This document shows positions 7,997 through 17,167 of a DNA stretch of 59,829 nucleotides, one piece after another. The notes under the pieces were generated by a model. It was not told the origin of the DNA and did not search any database. It was given only the letters and a program-made list of their open reading frames with translations. The position numbers and the translations under genes were made by a program. Each line of letters begins with the position of its first letter. Positions within the stretch are counted from its first letter, which is position 1. This DNA comes from Clostridia bacterium (GTDB taxonomy: Bacteria; Bacillota; Clostridia; Christensenellales; Borkfalkiaceae). The DNA lies in assembly GCA_017399945.1 (NCBI GenBank), contig JAFQAQ010000009.1:1-59829 (forward strand), read 5' to 3'.

Positions 7997-8923
7997 ATGG
8001 GACAAATTATTATTTACACTAAAATAGGTGAAAACTATCTTCCTTCACCCATAAACGCAACTTGGACGTTAATTACTATTGCAATATGCCTTGCGGTAGT
8101 TTTCGCTTTTTATTTGTTGCGTTCTATCGGTCTATACACCCTTGCAAAACGTAACGACGTTAAACGCGCTTGGATATCTTTTATTCCTGCCGTTTGGATG
8201 TACGTTGCAACAAAACTAATTAAAGAACAACGGTTTTTTGGTAAACCCTACGAAAAGTTTGCCGTATGGTTTGCAGTTATTGCAGGCGTGGCGCAAGCTT
8301 TATCTTTCGCCTTTTACTTTTTGGTATACTTTCCATTGGTTGGATATTTTTTCAGTGGTGGAACGATATATTTCGGGGGAGTCATTCCCGAACAAGTTAA
8401 CACGTTAGGACTTATGGAATTTTGGCACGGTGATTTTTACGTGCTAGAAAGCAATTTCCAATATCCATACGTTAACCTTTTCGGCATGATAGAAGCCATT
8501 AATATAATTGCTAAAATAAGTAACGTGCTTGATATATTCTATATTCTTATAGAAGTAAACGTATTTTTTGCCTTGTTTAGAAAGTTTTGGCCAAACCACT
8601 ATTTATTGGCGTCTATATTTTCCATATTCTTCGGATTGTTCCCCGTGTTTGCCTTTGTAATTCGCAAAAAAGACCCCGTAAACTTTAACGAATATTTGCG
8701 TTCTAGATACGGTGGTCAAGGGGGGAGATATTACGGAAGTAGTTCTAACCCATACGGCGACCAAAATTATTATGGGAACGGAAGATACGGTAACCAAAAC
8801 CCATACGGCAATCAAAACCCCTACCAGAACGGGCAGTCTAATAACGGCAAAACAGAGCCTTTTGACGAGTTTGGCGGTAACGACGAGCCGTTTGACGAAT
8901 TCGACAACCGTAAAAACAAGTAA
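7997..8923 (+). CDS. Multi-pass membrane protein with a low-complexity Gly/Tyr/Asn/Gln tail, 308 aa
   Basis: Family not recognised. The first ~230 residues carry about five hydrophobic segments (around 13-35, 50-64, 82-108, 145-165 as a weak segment, 178-220). From about residue 233 the protein becomes a low-complexity tail rich in G, Y, N and Q with repeated NPYGNQ-like units, ending in an acidic stretch with two EPFDEF motifs. RBS GGAG is 7 bp before the ATG; a TTG further upstream lies within that RBS and is rejected. It leads the transcription unit containing mnmE, which starts 8 bases after its stop. The tail suggests condensation or partner binding, but that is inference. Confidence 0.8.
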   Translation: MGQIIIYTKIGENYLPSPINATWTLITIAICLAVVFAFYLLRSIGLYTLAKRNDVKRAWISFIPAVWMYVATKLIKEQRFFGKPYEKFAVWFAVIAGVAQALSFAFYFLVYFPLVGYFFSGGTIYFGGVIPEQVNTLGLMEFWHGDFYVLESNFQYPYVNLFGMIEAINIIAKISNVLDIFYILIEVNVFFALFRKFWPNHYLLASIFSIFFGLFPVFAFVIRKKDPVNFNEYLRSRYGGQGGRYYGSSSNPYGDQNYYGNGRYGNQNPYGNQNPYQNGQSNNGKTEPFDEFGGNDEPFDEFDNRKNK

Positions 8924-8931
8924 GTTATATT

Positions 8932-10269
8932 ATGAAAAATGAAAATATTGCAGCTATATCCACGGGGCTTGTTGCTAGTGGCGTAGCCGTTATTAGAATA
9001 AGTGGAGACAGTCCTTTGCAAATTGCTAAAAAGGTCTTTATTCCAAACGGTAAAACTTCCGTGGACGAGTTTTTGCCCAACCGTATGTACGTGGGTGAAA
9101 TTCTTGCCGACGGATTTTCCGATTACGGAATGTGCGTTTATTTTAAAGGACCTGCTAGTTTTACGGGCGAGGACGTGGTGGAAATTCATTCCCACGGCGG
9201 TATAGCCGTATGTAAAGGGGTGCTTTCTGCCGTTCTGAAATCGGGAGCAAGACTTGCTACTAACGGGGAGTTTACTAAACGAGCCTTTTTAAACGGCAAA
9301 CTTTCCTTATCTTCCGCAGAAGGTCTTATCGATATGATTAACAGTCAATCGGCAAGCGGTGTTAGGGCAGGTTATTATTTGTATAGAGAAAATCTTGTTA
9401 AAAAGGTTAACGAAATTCAAGATTTATTGACCGACGCCCTCTCGGAAATAGACGTTGATATGGACTTCCCCGAAGAAGATTTAACCGAAGTTTCCTTAGT
9501 TAACGTTAAAAAAAGGGTTGATAGCGCGTTAGAACAGGTGGGTGAACTTATCGGCACTTATCGCACGGGCAGAGTGCTTAAAGACGGCGTTAAAGTAGGC
9601 ATCGTAGGAAAGCCGAACACCGGCAAAAGTTCCACCTTAAACGCACTGTTAAATTACGATAAAGCAATCGTATCCGACGTTGCGGGAACTACTCGCGACG
9701 TGGTAGAAGGCGTGCTCGATATAAACGGCGTTAGATTTTTTCTTTCGGACACGGCGGGTATCCGTGATTCTAGCGACCAAATAGAAGAACTTGGCGTAAG
9801 TTTATCAAAACGCATCGTAGAAGAAAGCGATATTTTGTTGTTTATAGTAGACGCGAGCGATTTTGACGAGCAAGACCAAGCAATTTATTCGCTTATAAAA
9901 GACAAAAATCACTTGTTCGTGGTAAACAAAACGGACGTGAGTGATTATAAGGACGAGCGCGCGCATTTATATCTTTCTGCAAAAACTAAAAGTGGCGTTG
10001 ACCAGCTTAGAAGTGCTTTGTATTCTAACACGGTTGGTAACAACATAGATTTAAACGGAGATTATCTTTGCGAAGAACGCCATTACTACGCGCTTATAAA
10101 CGCAAAAACCAAACTTTTGGACGCGGTTAACTCAATGAATTCGGTTACCTTAGATTTGCTTGCAATCGACCTTAAAGACGCTTGGGACGCCTTGGGCGAA
10201 ATTTCCGGCAAAACTGCAACCGAAGAAATTATAAACAATATCTTTTCTAAGTTTTGTGTGGGAAAATAA
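8932..10269 (+). CDS. mnmE: tRNA modification GTPase MnmE (TrmE)
   Basis: With MnmG, makes the 5-(carboxymethyl)aminomethyl-uridine wobble modification of tRNAs; cytoplasmic. Domain order is normal: N-terminal folate-binding domain (about residues 1-120), helical domain, inserted G domain (about 215-375), helical C-terminus. G1 reads GKPNTGKSS (about 225), G3 DTAG (about 273), G4 NKTD (about 332), and the protein ends in the catalytic C-x-GK motif as FCVGK. The 445-aa length is slightly short but complete. mnmG is not next to it, unlike the common rnpA-yidC-mnmE-mnmG order. The RBS is weak; translation may be coupled to the upstream gene. Confidence 0.96.
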   Translation: MKNENIAAISTGLVASGVAVIRISGDSPLQIAKKVFIPNGKTSVDEFLPNRMYVGEILADGFSDYGMCVYFKGPASFTGEDVVEIHSHGGIAVCKGVLSAVLKSGARLATNGEFTKRAFLNGKLSLSSAEGLIDMINSQSASGVRAGYYLYRENLVKKVNEIQDLLTDALSEIDVDMDFPEEDLTEVSLVNVKKRVDSALEQVGELIGTYRTGRVLKDGVKVGIVGKPNTGKSSTLNALLNYDKAIVSDVAGTTRDVVEGVLDINGVRFFLSDTAGIRDSSDQIEELGVSLSKRIVEESDILLFIVDASDFDEQDQAIYSLIKDKNHLFVVNKTDVSDYKDERAHLYLSAKTKSGVDQLRSALYSNTVGNNIDLNGDYLCEERHYYALINAKTKLLDAVNSMNSVTLDLLAIDLKDAWDALGEISGKTATEEIINNIFSKFCVGK

Positions 10270-10275
10270 AAAAAT

Positions 10276-11172
10276 ATGGTAGATTTAGAACTTTACAGGG
10301 TTTTTTATGCGGTGGCTAAACGTGGAAGTTTAACTAAGGCCGCCGAAGAACTCTACATATCTCAACCTGCCGTTTCGCAGGCTATAAAACAACTTGAAAC
10401 CCAACTTGGCGGGCAACTTTTTATACGTACTAGAAAGGGTGTGGAACTTACCGAAACGGGTGGAAAACAAGTTTTCCCACTCGTTGAACAAGCTCTTAAA
10501 CTTTTAGACCAAGCAGAAAGTAAATACGCCGAACTTAAAGACACGGCAACGGGTTCGGTTCGCGTTTGCGCTTCGGATACCGTTTGCACTCACTTTTTGT
10601 TGCCCATTATAAAAACCTATCGTGAAAAATATCCGGACGTTAACTTGGTCCTTCAAAACTACACTTCGAGCGAAACGATAGAAGCCTTAAAGACGGGCAA
10701 AGGGGATTTAGGGTTCGTTAATTTACCCGTCGACGATAGCGACGTTAATTTATCCAACGTGGTTATGCGTCTGCACGACGTTTTCGTTGCTAGCGACAAG
10801 TTTGAAAACCTACTTAAAGGCACGGTTAGTTTAGAAACCTTGCAAGATTATCCCTTGCTTATGCTAGAACTTTCCACTGCTACTCGTCAGGCGATAGTTT
10901 CCTTTACACACTCGCACGGACTTCATTTGCATCCCGAAATAGAACTTGCTAGCCTTGAACTTATGACGGCTATGGCAGAGGCGGGACTTGGGGTTGCTTG
11001 TATTCCAAGGGAGTTCGTTACAAAACAACTTGAATTAGGGACGCTTAAAGAAATTAAAACCAATCCCACCCTTCCGACAAGGGCGATTGGCTTGGCGCTT
11101 CCCAAAGATAAAAATCAGAGTTTTGCCGTTAGGGAATTTATTAAACTTATCGGCGAGCAAAGGGGAAAATAA
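10276..11172 (+). CDS. LysR-family transcriptional regulator
   Basis: A DNA-binding regulator with the standard LysR layout over 298 aa: a winged HTH in the first ~60 residues (FYAVAKRGSLTKAAEELYISQPAVSQ) and a periplasmic-binding-protein-like effector domain (about 90-295). It resembles the CysL/YwfK-type branch in overall form, but the effector cannot be named. It is co-directional, 6 bases after mnmE and overlapping the PAP2 gene by one base, so it is probably read-through within this unit rather than the usual divergent arrangement. No RBS is obvious. Confidence 0.9.
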   Translation: MVDLELYRVFYAVAKRGSLTKAAEELYISQPAVSQAIKQLETQLGGQLFIRTRKGVELTETGGKQVFPLVEQALKLLDQAESKYAELKDTATGSVRVCASDTVCTHFLLPIIKTYREKYPDVNLVLQNYTSSETIEALKTGKGDLGFVNLPVDDSDVNLSNVVMRLHDVFVASDKFENLLKGTVSLETLQDYPLLMLELSTATRQAIVSFTHSHGLHLHPEIELASLELMTAMAEAGLGVACIPREFVTKQLELGTLKEIKTNPTLPTRAIGLALPKDKNQSFAVREFIKLIGEQRGK

Positions 11173-11816
11173 TGGCACAATGGCTTAATACTGCCTTTTC
11201 AGGTCTTGACGGTGGCGTTTTTTCAGCAATGAACGCTATTCAATGCAAATTCCTAAACGTTTTTTGTAAGTTTTATTCTTATATAGGCGAAAAGGGTTTA
11301 GGGTTTATTTTGGCGGCGCTTATACTTTGCTGTTTTGCTAAAACCAGAAGAATTGGCGCTACGGCTTTGTTTGCAATTGCAGTCGGCGCGTTGTTTACAA
11401 ACGTTATATTAAAAGGAGCAATCGCACGTCCACGCCCGTATACCACCACCGACTTTAACGGATTTTGGGCTCAGGCAGGCGCTAATTTAGAAAGCGAGTT
11501 TTCCTTTCCGTCCGGTCACACCACTGCTTCCACTGCTTTTTGCGTTGCTTTGCTGTTATCTTGCAACAAAAAAATCGGTATACCAATGCTTTTGGTTGCG
11601 CTGGTGATGGGTTTTTGCAGAATATATCTTATCGTGCATTATTTTACAGACGTTATCGCAGGGTTTATCGTGGGTAGTTTGGGCGCTGTTATCGCTAAGT
11701 TTTTGGTTAAGTTTATCTACGATTTTATGCAAAAGAGAGAAGATAAAAAGTTCTTTTATTTCTTGCTAAACAAAGACCTTTGGTGGCTTTTGACTAAAAA
11801 GAATAAAAACGGGTAA
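11172..11816 (+). CDS. PAP2-family membrane phosphatase
   Basis: An integral membrane acid phosphatase, probably acting on undecaprenyl or phosphatidyl phosphates at the membrane surface. The three PAP2 motifs are present: K-x6-RP as KGAIARPRP (about residue 82), PSGH (about 115) and the CRIYLIVHYFTD version of SRx5HxxxD (about 150-161), with Cys replacing the usual Ser. About five or six helices; 214 aa is normal. Its ATG overlaps the LysR stop by one base (ATAATG), indicating translational coupling. The C-terminal ~30 residues are basic and cytoplasmic. Confidence 0.9.
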   Translation: MAQWLNTAFSGLDGGVFSAMNAIQCKFLNVFCKFYSYIGEKGLGFILAALILCCFAKTRRIGATALFAIAVGALFTNVILKGAIARPRPYTTTDFNGFWAQAGANLESEFSFPSGHTTASTAFCVALLLSCNKKIGIPMLLVALVMGFCRIYLIVHYFTDVIAGFIVGSLGAVIAKFLVKFIYDFMQKREDKKFFYFLLNKDLWWLLTKKNKNG

Positions 11817-11825
11817 AATACCCTT

Positions 11826-11951
11826 GTGAGAAAAAAAGAAAATATTAGTTTTGACGAAAATATTCTCGTTGCTCTCAATCCGAAAGAGTGCGCTAGGATA
11901 GTAAAAAAAATAGTAAAAAATAAACTTAATATAAGGAGAAAACACAAATGA
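11826..11951 (+). CDS. Possible 41-aa basic peptide upstream of mscL
   Basis: A GTG-initiated frame of 41 codons, Lys/Asn-rich, whose TGA overlaps the mscL ATG. It has no clear RBS and no recognisable similarity, so it may be chance. The overlap geometry is its only support. Confidence 0.2.
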   Translation: MRKKENISFDENILVALNPKECARIVKKIVKNKLNIRRKHK

Positions 11952-12571
11952 AAAAGTTTTTTGAAGAGTTCAAAAAATTTATCACACGCGGTAACGTGTT
12001 AGACATGGCAGTCGGCGTTATCGTCGGCGGTGCGTTCACGGGTATCGTAAACGGACTTAGCAACTTCGTTCTAAAACCTATTATCAACTGGGTTTTAGCC
12101 TTGATACTAGGCGCGGACGGGTTAGAGGGCGCAGTTACTTTTTTAAGTAAAGCAACCACGCTAGACGCTAACGGAGCAACGGTAGTTGACCTTGCAAACT
12201 CTATCTATATCGATTGGGGTGCGTTTATAAGTGCCGTTATCAACTTCTTTATAATTGCTTTCGTGTTGTTTGCTATCGTTAAGGTTATCAACAGAATTAA
12301 AGAAGAAAACGAAAAAGCAGAAGCAGAAAGAAAGAAAAAACGTTTAAGTAAAGAAGATAAAAAGGCATTAAAAGCGCTTGGAATTAAACGTAGCGATAAA
12401 AAGGCTGTTGAAGAATACTTTGCTAAAAAAGAACAAGATAGACTTTTAGCAGAAGAAAAGGCTAAACAAGAAGCCGAAGAAAAAGCAAAAGCTGAAAGAC
12501 TTGCAAACCCAACCACCGAAGATTTACTTAAAAGTATTATCGGTATTTTGGAAGACAAAAAACAAGCTTGA
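11948..12571 (+). CDS. mscL: Large-conductance mechanosensitive channel MscL with a long tail
   Basis: Homopentameric membrane channel that opens under membrane tension to release solutes in hypo-osmotic shock. The N-terminal helix and TM1 are classic: FKKFITRGNVLDMAVGVIVG and on through the pore-lining helix (about residues 14-45). TM2 is at about 93-117. The protein is 207 aa, whereas most MscL proteins are about 130-150 aa: after TM2 it carries about 85 residues of Lys/Glu/Ala-rich helix, probably coiled coil. AAGGAG precedes the ATG by 8 bp. A terminator shared with mgtE follows. Confidence 0.94.
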   Translation: MKKFFEEFKKFITRGNVLDMAVGVIVGGAFTGIVNGLSNFVLKPIINWVLALILGADGLEGAVTFLSKATTLDANGATVVDLANSIYIDWGAFISAVINFFIIAFVLFAIVKVINRIKEENEKAEAERKKKRLSKEDKKALKALGIKRSDKKAVEEYFAKKEQDRLLAEEKAKQEAEEKAKAERLANPTTEDLLKSIIGILEDKKQA

Positions 12572-12583
12572 TTTAATTAAACT

Positions 12584-12619
12584 AAAAACCCTCTTGGGAA
12601 CTACCAAGAGGGTTTTTTT
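12584..12619. terminator. Bidirectional terminator between mscL and mgtE
   Basis: The ACCCTCTTGG/CCAAGAGGGT hairpin has A residues before and seven T after. Confidence 0.9.
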
Positions 12620-12632
12620 GTTTTTTTAATTA

Positions 12633-13997
12633 TTAGCCTAAAATTGCGATTGATACCGTGCAGTAGATAATAAGAGAAAGCGCGTCTACTATGGTGGTCA
12701 TAACGGGGTTTGCAAAAACGGCTGGGTCTAACCTGATTTTTTTTGCAAGTACGGGTAACAAACATCCAACGAGTTTTGCCATTACGATACTTATAAGGCA
12801 CACCAAAGAAATTATAAACGCCACGTTAGCCGTTATGCTGTTATCGTAAAGTCTGTCTAAAAGCATAAGTTTTGCAAAACATACCACGCCGATAGTAAGA
12901 CCAACCAAAAGGGCAACGCCAAGTTCTTTTAAAACCACCTTAAAAACGTCCTTGGGCTCAACTTCGCAAAGAGCGAGCGCGCGAATTAAGGTTGCTGACG
13001 ATTGTCCTCCTGCGTTTCCCGCCGTGCCCATAAGCATTGGCACGAAGGCGTATAGAACGGGGGATAGTTTGCTTTCATATCCCGAAAGAATAATACTAGT
13101 TAGCGTAGAAGTTATCATAAGCAACACTAACCACGGAAAACGCGCGAGCCAAATGCTACCAACCGATTGTTTAAGGTATGCTTTTTCAGTAGGGGTGATA
13201 GCAGCCATCTTTTGGATATCTTCGGTGGCTTCTTCTTGGATAACGTCCACTGCGTCGTCGACGGTAACTATACCTACGATACAACCTTCGTGGTCGGTTA
13301 CGGGAAGGGCAATAAAGTCGTAACGAGAGAATTTTAGCGCAACTTCTTCCTTATCGTCAAGCGTTTCGACGGTAACCACGTTGGGTTCCATTATGTTTTC
13401 GATAACGTCGGTTTTATCGGCAAAAAGCATATCTTTTACGGTAACTACGCCGATTAAATGCTTTTTACTGTCGGTAACGTAACAAGTATAAACGGTTTCC
13501 TTGTTAATGCCTTGTTTAGCAATTTTGTCAAAGGCTTGTTCAACGGTAGAACGCGCAGACAAGGAAATGTATTCGGTGGTCATAATAGAACCTGCCGAAT
13601 CGTCTGGGTATTTAAGTAGTTCGTTTATTTGCTTTCTGTTTTCGGGATCGGAGTTTTTAAGAATTCTTTTAACCACGTTAGCGGGCATTTCTTCGATAAT
13701 GTCTACCGTATCGTCAAGGAACATATCGTCTATAACGGCTTTAAGTTCCTTATCGGTAAAGGTACGAATAAGCGCCTCTTGTGTATCGGAATCGGTTTCG
13801 ATAAAAACGTCGGACGCGAGTTCTTTTGGAAGCAAACGGAAAAACATTATTTGTTCTTTTTCGGTTAGGTTGTCTTCCATAAAAGACGCAAGGTCGGCAG
13901 GGAGGGTGTCTAGCATGGTCATTCTAAGGTCGGCAAACATACGATTTTCAAAAAAATATTTAAGTTTTTCGTACAAAATCTCCAATTCTTCGTTCAT
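12633..13997 (-). CDS. mgtE: Magnesium transporter MgtE
   Basis: Dimeric Mg2+ channel of the cytoplasmic membrane. Domain order matches MgtE: N-terminal superhelical domain (about residues 1-130), two CBS domains (about 135-255), and five C-terminal helices (about 285-450). The start at 13997 (MNEELEIL) is set by an AGGAGG sequence; a longer frame to 14126 runs through the riboswitch and terminator and is rejected. 454 aa is the family norm. Expression is clearly controlled by the M-box leader and terminator upstream, giving synthesis when Mg2+ is low. Confidence 0.95.
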   Translation of the reverse strand: MNEELEILYEKLKYFFENRMFADLRMTMLDTLPADLASFMEDNLTEKEQIMFFRLLPKELASDVFIETDSDTQEALIRTFTDKELKAVIDDMFLDDTVDIIEEMPANVVKRILKNSDPENRKQINELLKYPDDSAGSIMTTEYISLSARSTVEQAFDKIAKQGINKETVYTCYVTDSKKHLIGVVTVKDMLFADKTDVIENIMEPNVVTVETLDDKEEVALKFSRYDFIALPVTDHEGCIVGIVTVDDAVDVIQEEATEDIQKMAAITPTEKAYLKQSVGSIWLARFPWLVLLMITSTLTSIILSGYESKLSPVLYAFVPMLMGTAGNAGGQSSATLIRALALCEVEPKDVFKVVLKELGVALLVGLTIGVVCFAKLMLLDRLYDNSITANVAFIISLVCLISIVMAKLVGCLLPVLAKKIRLDPAVFANPVMTTIVDALSLIIYCTVSIAILG

Positions 13998-14015
13998 ACT
14001 ACTACCTCCTTTAAT

Positions 14016-14046
14016 AAAATAAAAACCCACCGAAAATCCGGTGGGG
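14016..14046 (-). terminator. Riboswitch-controlled terminator of mgtE
   Basis: Minus-strand hairpin (14026-14046) followed by a T-rich tract, placed between the M-box aptamer and the mgtE RBS. Confidence 0.88.
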
Positions 14047-14057
14047 AAAAAGCATAA

Positions 14058-14235
14058 TATCACACCCTTAAAGATGTGAAGTTTTAACCATACTGGCTTT
14101 AGCACCGTAGGGCGATGGAACTGCATTAAATCACGCCTTGTTTTCGACGTGGTTTGCTGACCTTCTCATAGTGTCTCCACTACTTCGCGGCAGCAGCCCG
14201 TATCCCTATGGTAGCCTTACCTACCGGAGTTATTC
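14058..14235 (-). ncRNA. M-box (ykoK) Mg2+ riboswitch
   Basis: Read on the minus strand, the leader shows the M-box core: a GGTAGGTAAGGCTACC region, then GGGCTGCTGCC (14199-14189), followed by the conserved GTCGAAAACAAGGCG-like region and a closing stem. It lies between a promoter and a terminator directly upstream of mgtE, the standard genetic context. High Mg2+ is expected to stabilise the fold that permits termination. Confidence 0.92.
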
Positions 14236-14248
14236 GTTTTATAAATTT

Positions 14249-14277
14249 AGTGTACACCTAAGCCGTTAACTTGTCAA
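14249..14277 (-). promoter_or_regulatory. mgtE leader promoter
   Basis: Minus strand: TTGACA (14277-14272), 17-bp spacer, TACACT (14254-14249). Confidence 0.85.
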
Positions 14278-14334
14278 CGGTTTTTTAAGTGTTTTTTAGT
14301 TTTTAATTTGTGCCTTTTATAAAACCCATTAAGA

Positions 14335-14799
14335 TTAAAGTGGCGTTTGTTCGCCGTCTATACGTTTGCTATAAACTATTTTTCCGTTAACCTCTCGCAT
14401 TGCAAGCACGAAATCGTCGTAATCTTCTGGCGAAATAACTATAATGGAGTATTTATCGTCTTTATAATAGGCAACTAATTTATTACTTTTTGTAAAATGC
14501 ACGAGTTCGGTAACATCTTGTATTTTAACCTTGCTTTTTAGATAACCTAAATAGGTGATTAAACACCCTTTTTTAATTTTGTATCTTCCGTAAATTATTA
14601 TAGAAAGGGTGGTGAAGGCAAGCAAGGCGCACAGCCCGCTCATTATAAAATGGCTAACCGTTTTAATTTGGTTTATTCCAAAATATTCGGTTAAGGAAAA
14701 AATATTCCAACCAAGCCCTATAAAAGATAAAATCGTAACCAGCGCGAGCAATATCCACACCACGCCCGAATAACGGAACTTAAAGCTTTTCATTTTCAC
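14335..14799 (-). CDS. Two-helix membrane protein with a bacterial PH-like domain, 154 aa
   Basis: Two N-terminal membrane helices (about residues 12-32 and 49-71) are followed by a small cytoplasmic beta-rich domain (about 72-145). The sequence pattern resembles the YyaB-like bacterial PH domain family (PF06713): a short strand after the helices, KVKIQDVTEL, then IISPEDYDDFVLAMREVN near the end. Assignment is by pattern only. GGAGTG lies 4 bp before the first ATG. Orientation is opposite to the hydratase gene; no partner gene is evident. Confidence 0.7.
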   Translation of the reverse strand: MKMKSFKFRYSGVVWILLALVTILSFIGLGWNIFSLTEYFGINQIKTVSHFIMSGLCALLAFTTLSIIIYGRYKIKKGCLITYLGYLKSKVKIQDVTELVHFTKSNKLVAYYKDDKYSIIVISPEDYDDFVLAMREVNGKIVYSKRIDGEQTPL

Positions 14800-14896
14800 T
14801 CCGTAATATTTACTATATTTTAATTGTATATCAAACGGATAAAAAATTCAAGTGCGAAAAATAACTTTTTTTGCATTTTACTCCCTTTTTAATCGC

Positions 14897-14925
14897 TTGC
14901 AAAATTAACGATGCTATTGTATAAT
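14897..14925 (+). promoter_or_regulatory. Promoter of the aconitase-family gene
   Basis: TTGCAA (14897-14902), 17-bp spacer, TATAAT (14920-14925). Confidence 0.82.
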
Positions 14926-14955
14926 TTAGTTGATAGAAATTAGGAGCGTTTTTTT

Positions 14956-17127
14956 ATGATTAAACTTATTGATAAAGGCGTCGTATATAAAAACGGAAGA
15001 TTAGTTCGCGCGTCTAGTAGTCAAAAGGGCAACTACAAAGGCGGTATGGCGTATAACGTTTTACTTAACCACGACACTGGAAAGGACGGCAAAAAACTTA
15101 AAATCAAATTCGACGAAATTACTTCGCACGATATTACTTACGTTGGTATTATTCAAACTGCAAAGGCTAGTGGACTGGATAAATTCCCATTGCCTTACAC
15201 CCTTACCAACTGTCATAACTCTCTTTGTGCGGTAGGTGGAACTATAAACGAAGACGACCACGTGTTCGGTCTATCGGCGGCTAAAAAATACGGTGGCGCG
15301 TTCGTTCCCCCACACCTAGCCGTTATCCATCAATACATAAGGGAAATGCGCGCTTTTTCGGGCGCAATGATTTTGGGTTCGGACTCTCATACGAGATACG
15401 GTGCGTTAGGAACGCTTGCCGTTGGCGAAGGTGGACCTGAACTGGTTAAACAACTACTTAACAGAACTTACGATTTAGATATGCCTGAAATAGTAGGCGT
15501 GGAAATCAAAGGCAGACTTCGCAAGGGCGTTGGCCCGCACGACGTTGCTTTGGCGCTCGTTAAAGCAACTTTTAAGAGCGGATTCGTTAAAAACAAAGTG
15601 CTTGAATTCGTGGGCAAGGGAATTAAAACTCTTTCTATGGATTTTAGAAACGGTATCGACGTTATGACTACCGAAACCACCTGCCTTTCTTCTATTTGGC
15701 AAACGGATAATATCACCCGTGATTATTACGCGCAACACGGCAGAGTGGAGGCGTATAAAGAACTTAAACCACAAGAAGGCGCTTATTACGATAAGGGTAT
15801 CGTTATAGATTTATCTAAGGTAGAGCCTATGATAGCCCTTCCTTTCCACCCTTCTAACGCGTATACCATAAGGGAATTTCTGTCCCGTCCTTACGAACTT
15901 TTAAAAGAATGTGAAGAAGCCGGCAACAAGTTATTGCCAGAAGGTAAAGGCAAGTTCGTTTTAACGGATAAAATTAAAGATGGAAAGGTGTACGTTGAAC
16001 AAGGCGTTATCGCTGGTTGCGCAGGCGGTATGTACGAAAACCTTGCGGAAGCTTCTAATATTTTAGGGGACACAGCAATCAACAACAACGATTTTACCTT
16101 AGACGTATATCCTTCTAGCCAACCGGTTTACAAAGGATTGGTAGACGCAGGTTATATCGGCAAACTTATGGATAACGGCGCAGTTATAAAAACTGCTTTC
16201 TGTGGTCCTTGTTTCGGCGCGGGCGACGTTCCACAAAACAACGGTTTATCTATCCGTCATACCACTAGAAACTTCGAAAGTAGAGAAGGTAGCAAACCTT
16301 CTAACGGTCAACTTTCAGCCGTAGCGCTCATGGATGCAAGGAGTATCGCTGCAACTGCTAAAAATGGTGGCGCAATCACTTCTGCTATGGACTTAGAATA
16401 TTCTAATAAAACCAAAAAATATAAATTCGACGATAAAATTTATCGTTCAAGGGTTTTCTCGGCAGTAGGAAATGGGGATAACGACAAAAACTTGGTTTAC
16501 GGACCAAACATTGCCGATTGGCCTAAGATGGAAGAACTTAAAGACGATTTACTATTAAAAGTAGTATCCGTTCTTCAAGACCCCGTTACCACTACCGACG
16601 AACTTATCCCTTCGGGCGAAACTTCTTCTTACCGCTCTAACCCCTTAAAACTTGCCGAGTTTGCGCTTTCTAGAAAAGACCCACAATACGTTGCAAGGGC
16701 AAAGGCTGTTAAGAGCGAAGGGTTCCCCAAAGAACTTGGTCTTGACGAACAAAAGACTTCTTACGGTAGCGTGGTTTGTTCTATAAAACCCGGCGACGGT
16801 TCTGCAAGAGAACAAGCGGCGTCTTGCCAAAGGGTTTTAGGTGGCGTTGCAAACGTTGCAAAAGAATACGCAACCAAACGTTATAGAAGCAACCTTATAA
16901 ACTGGGGTATGTTACCTTTACTTGCCGATAAAAACGATTTCGTGGTGGGCGAATACATACTTATCAAGGGCGTAAAACAATCCATCGAACAAGGAAAAAC
17001 GCAATTTAACGCACAAGTTATAGGCGATAACAACAGAAATATTACTCTTAAAATGGACCCGCTTACCGACGCCGAAAAACAAATTATTCTAAAAGGTTGT
17101 TTAATCAACTACTACAAAAACAACTAA
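14956..17127 (+). CDS. Aconitase-superfamily hydratase (YbhJ-like), 723 aa
   Basis: A [4Fe-4S] hydro-lyase of the aconitase superfamily. The three cluster cysteines appear at AGCAGG (C355) and CGPC (C416, C419), in the standard spacing. Other family motifs include GSDSHTRYGALG (about 136-147) and the swivelling C-terminal domain from about 560. Length and pattern are closer to the YbhJ-type hydratase than to canonical AcnA (about 890 aa), so aconitate as substrate is possible but not proven. No other TCA-cycle or isopropylmalate gene is adjacent. Monocistronic, with its own promoter and a strong terminator. GGAGCG is the RBS. Confidence 0.85.
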   Translation: MIKLIDKGVVYKNGRLVRASSSQKGNYKGGMAYNVLLNHDTGKDGKKLKIKFDEITSHDITYVGIIQTAKASGLDKFPLPYTLTNCHNSLCAVGGTINEDDHVFGLSAAKKYGGAFVPPHLAVIHQYIREMRAFSGAMILGSDSHTRYGALGTLAVGEGGPELVKQLLNRTYDLDMPEIVGVEIKGRLRKGVGPHDVALALVKATFKSGFVKNKVLEFVGKGIKTLSMDFRNGIDVMTTETTCLSSIWQTDNITRDYYAQHGRVEAYKELKPQEGAYYDKGIVIDLSKVEPMIALPFHPSNAYTIREFLSRPYELLKECEEAGNKLLPEGKGKFVLTDKIKDGKVYVEQGVIAGCAGGMYENLAEASNILGDTAINNNDFTLDVYPSSQPVYKGLVDAGYIGKLMDNGAVIKTAFCGPCFGAGDVPQNNGLSIRHTTRNFESREGSKPSNGQLSAVALMDARSIAATAKNGGAITSAMDLEYSNKTKKYKFDDKIYRSRVFSAVGNGDNDKNLVYGPNIADWPKMEELKDDLLLKVVSVLQDPVTTTDELIPSGETSSYRSNPLKLAEFALSRKDPQYVARAKAVKSEGFPKELGLDEQKTSYGSVVCSIKPGDGSAREQAASCQRVLGGVANVAKEYATKRYRSNLINWGMLPLLADKNDFVVGEYILIKGVKQSIEQGKTQFNAQVIGDNNRNITLKMDPLTDAEKQIILKGCLINYYKNN

Positions 17128-17128
17128 A

Positions 17129-17152
17129 AAAACTCCCTTCGGGGAGTTTTTG
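17129..17152 (+). terminator. Terminator after the hydratase
   Basis: The AACTCCC-TTCG-GGGAGTT hairpin with a UUCG tetraloop is followed by T residues. Confidence 0.92.
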
Positions 17153-17167
17153 CTTTCCACCGTCAAA

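Noticed and set aside
13501-14022. 173-aa plus-strand frame
   Set aside because: Antisense shadow of mgtE.
13998-14126. N-terminal extension of MgtE
   Set aside because: It would be translated through the M-box terminator; the AGGAGG-supported ATG at 13997 gives the normal length.
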